A DNA stretch of 12,349 nt from Phlegmacium glaucopus (GCA_015039465.1 MU130314.1:1-12349), one strand, 5' to 3'; counted from the first letter of the stretch, positions 1 through 7,380 are shown. The notes: generated by a model from the letters alone, not told the origin. Program-made: numbers and translations.

Positions 1-233
1 TAAACACCTTTAACACCCTGAACATGTTTTAAATAATAGCTACTTTGAAGGCTCCTTTGGATTACAAAGCTTGAGGAAGGATTTGGACCAAACCCTTTCA
101 CTAAACCCTGCTGGGGTTTCTTACCCTCCAACCCCTCAGAAACCCTTACCCTTACCCTCCCTCAGCCAAGGGTAAGGGTTTTTGGAGGGTAAGGGTAAGG
201 GTCAGCCTAATCCCACCCCGGGGATACCCTTGA
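1..233. other. Non-coding flank with TAAGGG-rich sequence
   Basis: I see no gene here. The first 110 bases are AT-rich and featureless. From about 100 onward the sequence is built of CCCTTA, ACCCTCC and AAACCC words and their complements. TAAGGG is not a rotation of the TTAGGG telomere unit, so this is not a telomere. The stretch ends in a CCCCGGGG-like palindrome near 216-223, followed by the exon-like open frame. Confidence 0.5.
142..202. repeat. 19-bp perfect inverted repeat with G-quadruplex potential
   Basis: Positions 142-160 (ACCCTTACCCTTACCCTCC) are the exact reverse complement of 184-202, with a 23-nt loop. On the plus strand, 169-201 holds five GGG tracts separated by TAA, a TTTTTGGA spacer, TAA and TAA. 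This fits the usual G-quadruplex pattern, so the site could form either a hairpin or a G4. The arms and G-tracts are read directly. Any role (replication barrier, regulatory element, transposon end) is unknown. Confidence 0.7.
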
Positions 234-626
234 CCATCACTAGAGAGGTATGGTATTACCTTGAAAGATGCATGCCACCACCTCTATATGGCAGAGACGG
301 CAAAGTTGGAGACAATCGATACAGCACAGAAAACATTGGCCGCCATCCGCCAACACATTGACAAGGCAAGCAGCCATGAAACAATGCCTCCAATTCACCT
401 GATCGACAAGGGAGAGTTCAATGAACATGTCCTGCCTTACGGCAAGTGGCCATGGATTGCACATAGGGACACTACAGTGTACCGAATGATACAATTCAAG
501 GAATGGTTACAGTGTGTCGAATCCATGAATACAGTGTGCCATATTGGGAACTACACACTGTGTCAAAAGATACGGATTCACGGAATGCCTACAGCACCTT
601 CATATGCTGGGCAAACCTATCATTAG
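234..626 (+). pseudogene. Exon-like open frame of unknown function, running into the inverted-repeat element
   Basis: The frame opens after a TGA at 231-233. It could follow a splice acceptor (ATCACTAG, ending near 243). The first ATG is at 288. Up to about residue 75 the translation looks like ordinary protein: a charged amphipathic segment (KDACHHLYMAETAKLE, then DTAQKTLAAIRQHIDKA) followed by PPIHLIDKGEFNEHVLPYGK. From about 457 the frame enters the left end of the inverted-repeat element and continues through subterminal repeat DNA to a stop at 624-626. The C-terminal ~55 residues are therefore probably not native. I recognise no domain. The most likely reading is a gene fragment cut by, or carried beside, the element. 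A chance open frame is possible. No continuation of this protein is seen to the right of 5141. Confidence 0.3.
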
Positions 627-671
627 CATGGCTGGTAAGCATTTTCCGGCACCAGCACTGGCCTTAGGACC
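457..671 (+). repeat. Left subterminal inverted repeat with ACAGTGTG motifs
   Basis: This is the counterpart of 4906-5141 in reverse complement. It contains ACACTACAGTGT (469-480), ACAGTGTG at 509-516 and 531-538, and CACACTGT at 554-561. The last two form an 8-bp-stem hairpin around CCATATTGGGAACTA. Differences from the right copy are mostly at CG, TG or CA dinucleotides, for example TACGG against TATGG and CACGG against CACAG. Clustered short motifs near a transposon end are typical transposase binding sites in many DNA transposons; that role is inferred here. Confidence 0.6.
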
Positions 672-1575
672 TGGAACTAGCAGTATATATTTTTAAAATA
701 CAAGGGGTAGTGTATTATAGATATTGAATGCAATTTGTATTCATTTTTGAGCAGGAAAATTGGACTGTGATAGAGAAGGCTGATGCCAGAGAGGGTGCCA
801 GAGGTCTTGCCGGGTCTGGGACTGGCCTCAATACCTGGCACCAGCAGTACATATTTTTAAAATATGAGACACAGTGTATTATGGATATTAAATGTAATTT
901 GTACTCATTTTTGAGCAGGAAAATTGGACTGTGATACAGGAGGCTGATGCCAGAGAGGGTGCCAAAGCTCTTGCCAGGTCTGGGACCGGACTCAATACCT
1001 GGCACAGGCATTACATATTTTTCAAAATATGAGAAACAGTGTATTATAGATATTCAATGCAATTTGTATTCATTTTTGGGCAGGAAAATTGGACTGTGAT
1101 ACAGAAGGCTGTTGCTGGAGAACGTGCCAGAGGTCATGCTGGTTCTGGAACAGGACTCCATACCCAGCGCCAGCAGTACATATTTTTGAAAATACAAGAA
1201 ATAGTGTATTATAGATATTAAATTCAATTTGTATTCATTTTTGATCAAGAAAATTGGACTGTGATACAGAATGCTGATTCTGGAGTGGGTGCTAGAGGTC
1301 TGACTGGTTCTATGACCTCACTCAATACCAGGCACCAGCATTACATATTTTTTAAAATCTGAGAAACAGTGTATTATAGATATGAAATGCAATTTGTACT
1401 CATTTTTGAGTAGGAGAATTGGACTATGATAGATAAGGCTGATACTGGAATGTGTGCTGGAGCCCTTCCTGGTTCAGGGACCAGACTTGATACCCAGCAC
1501 AACCAGTACGTCCTTTTTAAAATATGAGACATAGCGTATTATAAATATTAAATGCATTTTGTATTCATTTGTAAC
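672..1575 (+). repeat. Left tandem array, ~164-bp unit, about 5.5 copies
   Basis: The anchor GAAAATTGGACTGTGATA-like sequence recurs at about 752, 916, 1081, 1246 and 1411, a period of 164-165 bp, with a sixth copy truncated near 1575. Each unit has a GC-rich half (GCCAGAGAGGGTGCCAGAGG, then CCGG/CTGG/CCAG variants) and an AT-rich half (TTTTTAAAATATGAGA, TGTATTATAGATATT, then AATTTGTATTCATTTTTGAGCAGG). Short open frames (for example 728-934) cross units but break at indels. They are translations of the repeat, not genes. Confidence 0.85.
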
Positions 1576-1831
1576 TTTTATAGCTACAATTATTTTAAAT
1601 GAACATTGGAGTAGATAGGCATATTAGCATTCAACAATTAGAAGGATTGAGCTGCTTTCAAATAAGATATCTACTCTAGAGTTTTAAAATAGCATATAAG
1701 CTATATGGTCAAATTGTGATGAAATGTGGTCCCTTGACCTGTACCTCCTTATACTACCATTCCTGAGCTCCTAAAATACATCCTACTTCAATCTCCTTGA
1801 TTCTTGTGAATCCTACTCTTACCATACATAG
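1576..1831. other. Centre of the inverted-repeat element, left part
   Basis: AT-rich sequence with no open frame of note and no homology to the arms. It runs from the truncated sixth left unit to the target duplication of the nested LTR. TCAAATTGTGATGAAATG and CCTTGATTCTTGTGAATCC-type words occur, but I can assign no function. Confidence 0.5.
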
Positions 1832-2241
1832 TGTTATCACTGTTATGAATAGACCCAATACATCAAGTACACTACTCCTATGGAACCCCTAATCTTTTCT
1901 TCCCCTATTCTTTATCTCCTCTTTCACCTGCCTTATCTCCCCCCCAAGTTCCCTTATCTCTGACTTGGACTTATCTACAACTCATACCTTTGTGGCTGCA
2001 CATTCTACAACTCATAGTCGGAACTGACTCATACTTACATATATAAAGAGCCCACATCTTAGCTACAGTTCTGTAGACCTCTTGTAATTTATGGTTTGAT
2101 CTATGCAAGCTTGCTCAGGACATTGTACCTTCAACTCTAAGTAGATGGGATCCAGATTCAGGTTGTGTGACAAAGGCCATGCTTGTTTTGGTCTACTTGC
2201 CCAGCACCAAATGCAAGTGCAAACTTGTAGTTGCTGTAACA
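1832..2241 (+). mobile_element. Solo LTR of an LTR retrotransposon, with 5-bp target duplication
   Basis: The 410-bp segment begins TGTTATCAC and ends TTGCTGTAACA, the TG...CA ends expected of an LTR with short inverted termini (TGTTA/TAACA). It is flanked on both sides by CATAG (1827-1831 and 2242-2246), a perfect 5-bp target-site duplication. Inside is a pyrimidine-rich U3-like tract (about 1890-1975), a TATATAAAG box at 2040-2048, then about 200 bp to the end. It shares the TATA-GAGCC block, AGCTACA, GCTTGCTCAG and the terminal GCACCAAAYGCAAGTGCAA block with the minus-strand LTR at 9660-10081. Neither internal domain nor second LTR is present, so it is a solo LTR left by LTR-LTR recombination. 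Its superfamily cannot be decided without internal sequence. Confidence 0.8.
2040..2048 (+). promoter_or_regulatory. TATA box of the nested LTR
   Basis: TATATAAAG lies 201 bp before the LTR end and downstream of a C/T-rich stretch. The related LTR at 9660-10081 has its TATATAAG at the equivalent position (200 bp before its end), which supports a conserved core promoter. If active it would direct transcription rightward into the right arm. Confidence 0.6.
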
Positions 2242-2246
2242 CATAG

Positions 2247-2504
2247 CTACCTGGATGTATATCTAGAATAATGTGAGCTTGAAAGCCTGTCACATGAAGA
2301 TCATGTGTTGTGCTTGCTTACACAAGGTGTCAAGCCTTGTTTTCTCAGAAGGCAATGGAATGGTCTGGGTCAAAATCATAAAAATGCTTATTCCCATTGA
2401 TGGTTATATATTGAGCAACCATCTCTAGACTTGCTTTGTCCTATGTTGATGCAATTTGTATTGGAAAACCAAATACAAGATTTGAGATACATCTTGATTA
2501 GACA
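2247..2504. other. Centre of the inverted-repeat element, right part
   Basis: No coding signal. It contains a small perfect hairpin (CACATGA-AGA-TCATGTG, 2291-2307) and a second weak one (CAAGG...CCTTG, 2323-2339). Near the inner edge of the right arm, 2449-2462 repeats the ATGCAATTTGTATT word in the orientation of the left arm. Confidence 0.5.
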
Positions 2505-4905
2505 GACCTGTGGCATCCTCTCCGGCATCAAAATCCCCTGTTCCAGTCCAATTTTCCTGCCCAAAGATGAATACAAATTGCATTTAATATCAATAATATA
2601 CTTTCTTGTATGTTAAGAAATATGTACTGCTGGGGCCAGGTATTGACTGCAGTTCTGGAACTGGCAAGACATCCAGCAACCCTCACTGGCATCAGCATTC
2701 TCTATCAAAGTCCATTTTCATGCTCAAAATTGAATACAAAGTGCATTTCATATCCATAATACACTATTTCTGGTATTTTAAAAATATGTAATGCTGGTGC
2801 TGGGTATTGAGGCTGGTCCTGGAACCAGCAAGACCTCTGGCACCCTCTCTGGGATCAGCCTCCTGTATCACAGTCCAATTTTCCAGCTCAAAAATGAGTA
2901 CAAATTACATTTAATACCTATAATACACTGTTTCTCATAGTTTAACAAATATGTACTGCCAGTGCCAGGTATTGGGTCTGGGCCAGAACCGGCATGACCT
3001 CCGGCACATTCTCTGGCATCAGTGTTCTCTATCACAGTCCAATTTTCCTGCTCAAAAATGAATAGAAATTGCATTGAATATCTATAATACACAGTTTCTC
3101 ATATTTAAAAAATATGTACTGCCGGTGCCGGGTATCAAGCATGACCCCAGACCCGGAATGACCTCCGGCACCCTCTCTGGCATCAGGCTCCTGTATCACA
3201 GTCCAATTTTCCTGCTCAAAAATGAGTACACAGTGCATTTAATATCCATAATACACTGTTTCTCATATTTTACAAATATGTAATGCTTGTGCTGGGTATT
3301 GAGTCCGGTCCCAGCATCGAAAAGACCTCCGGTACCCTCTCTGGGATCAGCCTCCTGTATCACAGTCCAATTTTCCTGCTCAAAAATGAATACAAATTTC
3401 ATTGAATATATATAATACACTGTTTCTCATATTTAAAAAATATGTACTGCCAGTCCTGGGCGACCTCCGGCACCTTCTCTGGCATCAGCCTTCTCTATCA
3501 CAGTCCAATTTTCCTGCTCAAAAATGAGTACAAAGTGCATTTAATATCCATAATACACTTTTCTCATATTTAACAAATATGTACTGCTGGTGCTGGGTAT
3601 GGAGTCTGGTCCCGGAAGAGGCATGACTTCCGGCACCTTCTCTGGCATCAATGTTCTCTATGAGTTCCATTTTCCTGCTCAAAAATGAATACAAATTTCA
3701 TTGGATATCTATAATACACTGTTTCTCGTGTTGAAAAAAATGTAATGCCAGTGCCAGGTATTGGGTCCGGTCCTGGACCCGGCATGACCTCCGGCACCCT
3801 CTCTGGCATCAGCCTTTTCTATCACAGTCCAATTTTCCTGCTCAAAAATGAGTACAAATTGCATTTAATATCCATAATACACTGTTTCTCATATTTTTAA
3901 AATATGTAATGCTGGTCCTGGGTATTGAGTCCGGTCCCGGCCCCGGCATGACCTCCGGCACCCTCTCTGGCATCAGTGTTCTCTATCAGTCAAATTTTCC
4001 TACTCAAAAATGAGTACAAATTGCATGTAATATCTGTGATACACTGTTTCTCATATTTTAAAAATATGTAATGCCGGTCCTGGGTATTGAGTCCGGTCCT
4101 GGACCCGGCATGACCTCTGGCACCCTCTCTGGTATCAGCCTTCTCTATCACAGTCCACTTTTCCTGCTCAAAAATGAATACAAATTGCATTTAATATCCA
4201 TAATACACTGTTTCTCATATTTTAACAAATATGTACTGCCAGTGCCGGGTATTGAGTCCGGTCCTGGAGCAGGCATGACCTCTGGCACCCTCTCTGGCAT
4301 CAGCCTCCTCTATCACAGTCCAATTTTCCTGCTCAAAAATGAGTACAAATTTCATTTAATATCCATAATACACTATTTCTCATATTTTTAAAAATATGTA
4401 CTGCCGGTGCTGGGTATTTAGGCCAGTCTCGGACCTGGAAAGACCTCCGGCACCCTCTCTGGCGTCAGTGTTCTCTATCACAGTCAAATTTTCCTGCTCA
4501 AAAATGAATAAAATTTTTATTGAATATCTATAATACACTGTTTCTCATATTTAAAAAATATGTACTGCCGGTGCTGGGTATTGAGTCCGGTCCCGGAACC
4601 GGCATGACCTCCGGCACCCTCTCTGGCATCAGCCTCCTGTATCACAGTCTAATTTTCCTCCTCAAAAATGAGTACAAATTTCATGTAATATCCATAATAC
4701 ACTGTGTCTCATATTTTAAAAAATATGTACTGCCGGTGCCAGGTATTGAGGCCAGTACCGGACTCAGCAAGACTTCCAGCACCCTCTCCGGCATCAGCCT
4801 TCTCTATTACAGTCTAATTTTACTGCTCAAAAATGAATACAAATTGCATTCAATATCTATAATACACTACCCCTTGTATTTTAAAAATATATACTGCTAG
4901 TTCCA
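2505..4905 (-). repeat. Right tandem array, ~164-bp unit, about 15 copies, inverted relative to the left array
   Basis: The anchor CAGTCCAATTTTCCTGCTC recurs at about 2543, 2708, 2871, 3035, 3199, 3363, 3501, 3662, 3825, 3987, 4151, 4316, 4481, 4645 and 4810. Spacing is 161-165 bp except one 138-bp unit (3363 to 3501), which lacks about 26 bp of the GC-rich half. The innermost copy is partial. GC-rich blocks vary mainly at CCGG/CTGG/CCAG positions. Two sequence variants tend to alternate: GAATAC with ATATCTATAAT, and GAGTAC with ATATCCATAAT. Open frames such as 4071-4391 and 4520-4900 are repeat translations. Confidence 0.9.
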
Positions 4906-5141
4906 GGTCCTAAGGCCAGTGCTGGTGCCGGAAAATGCTTACCAGCCATGCTAATGATAGGTTTGCCCGGCATATGAAGGTGCCATAGGCATTCTGTGAA
5001 TCCATATCTTTTGACACAGTGTGTAGTTCCCAATATGGCACACTGTATTCACAGATTCACGGGGCCCTGTGAATCTGTATGATTTGACACACTGTAACCA
5101 GAATTGTATCATTCAGCACACTATAGTGTCCCTACCTGCAA
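4906..5141 (-). repeat. Right subterminal inverted repeat
   Basis: Reverse-complement counterpart of the left subterminal region. Motifs: ACAGTGTG at 5016-5023, CACACTGT at 5039-5046 and 5088-5095, and the perfect 12-bp palindrome ACACTATAGTGT at 5118-5129. It differs from the left copy by CpG-type transitions and by an extra ~26 bp that makes a near-perfect palindrome at 5051-5078. The match to the left arm fades after TGCAA (5137-5141), taken here as the outer end. Confidence 0.6.
5051..5078. repeat. Near-perfect 28-bp palindrome unique to the right arm
   Basis: ACAGATTCAC and GTGAATCTGT arms surround a GGGGCCCT core. Only the central GGGG/CCCT step is imperfect. The equivalent left-arm sequence (about 518-530) lacks this insertion, so it arose after the arms separated, perhaps by a templated or fold-back repair event. 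Confidence 0.6.
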
Positions 5142-5310
5142 AGTTGCTGTTTAAAGCCATTGCCGTGCCAATGCACTACTGTTGCTGTACTATTCAACCT
5201 ACTTCCTATGCCTCGTGTACATTATTGAGTACCATGCCATGCCATGCCATGACTCTTGCTGTGGTTTTTTCTTTGGCCTCAACAAGCAAACTTGCACCTT
5301 TTTCTTTCTA
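5142..5310. other. Unique spacer with ATGCC microsatellite
   Basis: No supported gene. CATGC repeats about four times at 5233-5251. A CTTTTTCTTTCTAG tract near 5297-5310 resembles a splice acceptor, but no donor or coding partner is evident. Confidence 0.4.
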
Positions 5311-5329
5311 GATGCCCCTCAACATTTGT

Positions 5330-5733
5330 ATTTCTATTCCTGCCTTGCTATTCCTGCCTTGCCGTGCCCTCTTGCCATGCCACCCTGCTGTACCACCTTG
5401 CCATGCCACCTTGCCATGCCACCTTGCCATGCCACCCTGCTGTGCCCTCCTGCTGTGCCTCTGCTGTGGCTCCTTGCTGTACCCTCTTGCTGTGCCACCC
5501 TGCCGTGCCCTCCTGCTGTGCCTCTGCTGTGGCTCCTTGCTGTACCCTCTTGCTGTGCTACCCTGCCATGCCCTCCTGCTGTGCCTCTGCTGTGCCCCCT
5601 TGCCATGCCACCCTGCCATGGCCTCCTGCTATGGCTCTGCTGTGGCTCCTTGCCATGCCCTCTTGCTGTGGCTCCTTGCCATGCCCTCTTGCCGTGCCAC
5701 CCTGCTGTGCCTCCTTGCTGTGTTACTTCTTTC
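5330..5733. repeat. 13-bp minisatellite with a 63-bp higher-order repeat
   Basis: The basic unit resembles CCTTGCCATGCCA (13 bp) and is near-perfect at about 5391-5435. It then diverges into CTTGCTGTGCC and CCTGCTGTGGCT variants. A longer block starting GCCCTCCTGCTGTGCC recurs at 5444, 5507 and 5570, exactly 63 bp apart. Because the tract has almost no T-A-rich words it lacks stops in most frames, which explains several long overlapping frames on both strands (for example 5182-5943 plus and 5308-5619 minus). Their Cys/Pro/Leu-rich or Gly/Gln/Arg-rich translations are repeat artefacts. Confidence 0.85.
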
Positions 5734-5932
5734 TGTTGTTCAAAATGTGTAACACTTCACCTATTTTTCACCCTAGAGGTATACCCAGCCTTTGTGAATA
5801 TATCAGCAAGCTCCCTATGTCTGCCTATGCCATGCATCCCTAGCCGTGCCTTATCACAGGCCATGCCACAGAATTATGACCAATACATAGGTAATCACAC
5901 TACTAAGTGGCAGAGCACATGCATGTTAGTTG

Positions 5933-6702
5933 TTACAGTGTAGTCATTTGCTGGTATGTATTAGTCGCTACACTGTACTTTACATATGTGGGTGACGTGC
6001 TTGCTGCTGGCACCAGTGGCATGGCTGGTGGTGGTGCTGACAATGTTGCTGGTGGTGGCATTGACATTGTTGGTGGCATCATCATCATTGTTGTTGTTGC
6101 TGTCTTTGTCGTCATCGTTGTTGCTGTCTTTGTTGTCTTTGTCATTGCTGTCTTTGTCACCTTCGGTTTGGGCAGATCTTGCATCTGATCAACATTGGTG
6201 TTTGGCAGGGGCTGTAGTGGCTGGGAGGGTGGCTGTGGCTGATCAAAGACGTTCCAGGGGAGCAACAGTGATGCCGCTCCCCAGAAGTTCCTGTTGGGTT
6301 TTACTACAACGGATTAGTAGGGCTTGAGGGAATATATATATTTTATTACTCACTTGAGGTTGCAAGAAGGTGTGGCTATGCTGGCTGCCTCCTCATCTGC
6401 CTTATCAGCAGAGGTTTTCCTATTTAAAAAAATGATTTTGTTAGTGATTAAAATGGTCGCGTAAGGACATACCTATAGTGTTTACTCTTTCTACCCTCAG
6501 TTTGACCCATACCCCCCAATCTCCTTTTTGTCTTACTGGCGTCTGCCTGTACCTCATCTCCCCTGCTATTGTTCCCATCTGTTTTTGGGCGCTTAGTGGC
6601 CGTGTCATCAATGTTGGAAGCCTAGCGCTTCCAGGTCCTGTTCTGGGGCTTTGATGGGGCTTTGGACAATGGTGGCTTGTTGGCTCGGGTTTGGGGTGGC
6701 AT
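5933..6702 (-). pseudogene. Three-exon gene of unknown function with one premature stop
   Basis: ATG at 6702-6700 sits in a good context (CACCATGCC) after a C/T-rich leader. Exon 1 is 6702-6473. Intron 1 (6472-6420, 53 nt) has GTATGTCC, branch-like CACTAAC and AAATAG. Exon 2 is 6419-6354. Intron 2 (6353-6291, 63 nt) has GTGAGTAATA, CTACTAAT and CAACAG. Exon 3 is 6290-5933. Phases match and the spliced length is 654 nt (217 residues plus stop), interrupted only by TAG at 6624-6622 (codon 27, compatible with CAG to TAG). The N-terminus is Pro/Lys/Arg-rich (MPPQTRANKPP), the middle has basic clusters (KRPK, KTKRR) that could be a nuclear localisation signal, and the C-terminus is Thr/Met/Pro-rich low complexity derived from a trinucleotide repeat. 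I recognise no family. Translation might begin downstream of the stop, so loss of function is inferred, not proven. Confidence 0.5.
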
Positions 6703-6839
6703 GGTGGTGTGTATGATGTAGGGGGTGGATGAAGAAAGTCACAGTAGTGAACGGGGCAGAGGGTGTGAGTTAAGTCACATGACAAACCCTCTGCCCACGG
6801 CTCTTACAGAAGTTAGGTCAGATATCTCTATTTATTGAA

Positions 6840-6980
6840 TAGGCCGAGCTGCTGGAAACAGTCAGTTGGATCAGTGGTCTTCAGCACTGTGATGTGTCAT
6901 CGGAGTGGCCCAGGGTTCAAATCCTGATATTGTACTTAATTATTAGCTGTGCAATGTAATATATATATTTTTATAAGGAT
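6840..6980 (+). mobile_element. tRNA-derived SINE-like segment
   Basis: An A-box-like TTGGATCAGTGG (6866-6877) is followed 37 nt later by a B-box GGTTCAAATCC (6914-6924), the internal RNA polymerase III promoter layout of tRNAs. The surrounding bases do not fold into a proper T-arm or acceptor stem, so this is not a working tRNA. An AT-rich tail (ATATATATATTTTT, ending near 6972) could supply a TTTT terminator. Together these suggest a tRNA-derived SINE or its remnant. No target duplication was identified. Confidence 0.4.
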
Positions 6981-6989
6981 AAGAAAACA

Positions 6990-7305
6990 CTGGATCCAAG
7001 CAGATTCTGATGGGATTCTGGTGGGATCCTAGTAGGATCTGCTCAGGATCCACTCAGAATCTGCTCAGACTAGGATCCGAGCATTCCGCTCAGAATATGC
7101 TCAGAATTTGGTCGGACTGCTCAGAATATGCTCGGACTGCCCAGAATATGCGCAGAATGAGTCTGAGTCAAATGAGAATTTGGCTGGGGGTCATACCAAG
7201 ATTCTATTCCTAGCAGATTCCGAGCAGTCTGAGCAAATTCCAAGCAGAATCCACTCAGATCCACTCAGACTGGCTCGGATCCGCTCAGAATGTGTGGGGG
7301 AGAGT
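6990..7305. repeat. Degenerate 9-11-bp tandem repeat (CTCAGAATATG / GGATCCGCTC words)
   Basis: Words such as TGCTCAGAATA, TGCTCGGAC, GGATCC, CAGATTC and AGAATCC follow each other about every 10 bp. The best-ordered part is around 7085-7165. Both a word and its reverse complement occur (AGCAGATTCTG near 7000 and CAGAATCTGCT near 7056), giving local hairpins. The open frames crossing it (7010-7213, 7108-7707) are explained by the repeat. Confidence 0.65.
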
Positions 7306-7380
7306 AAAGACCTCATTTTTCCAATACCTGTTGATAGGACCCAGGAGACGTCTAGGGATGTAAACACACCATTTTCACAG

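Larger units (their letters stand above)
457..5141. mobile_element. Foldback-like element with tandem-repeat inverted arms
   Basis: The left end (457 onward) and right end (5141 backward) are inverted copies of one another, starting at TTGCA. About 230 bp of subterminal sequence is followed on both sides by arrays of the same ~164-bp unit in opposite orientation. The left arm spans about 457-1575 and the right arm about 2505-5141, with a ~930-bp centre between them. The innermost ~150 bp of subterminal sequence matches almost base for base between the arms. This is the layout of Foldback (FB) elements, where long terminal inverted repeats are made of tandem subrepeats. There is no transposase-like frame inside; the open frames in the units persist only because the period is close to 165 (3 x 55). 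No clear target-site duplication is visible at 452-456 against 5142-5146. A segmental inverted duplication of a satellite array is the main alternative. Confidence 0.65.

Noticed and set aside
100..202. Telomere or subtelomere repeat
   Set aside because: The hexamer is TAAGGG, not a rotation of TTAGGG, and occurs only a few times in inverted arrangement.
728..1221. Plus-strand frames in the left array as genes
   Set aside because: They are translations of the 164-165-bp unit. The near-multiple-of-3 period keeps them open by chance, and they break at indels.
4071..4900. 106- and 126-residue frames with internal repeats as a tandem-repeat protein
   Set aside because: The same DNA is open on the opposite strand in other units, no frame crosses the whole array, and variation falls on CpG sites rather than third codon positions.
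5182..5943. 253-residue Cys/Pro/Leu-rich protein
   Set aside because: Minisatellite translation. Several frames on both strands are equally open and no start or domain stands out.
6441..6785. 114-residue unspliced minus-strand frame
   Set aside because: It is a different frame of exon 1 of the 6702-5933 gene. The spliced model has better start context, splice signals and phases.
6860..6935. Functional tRNA gene
   Set aside because: A- and B-box-like motifs are present, but the T-stem has mismatches and no acceptor stem pairs.
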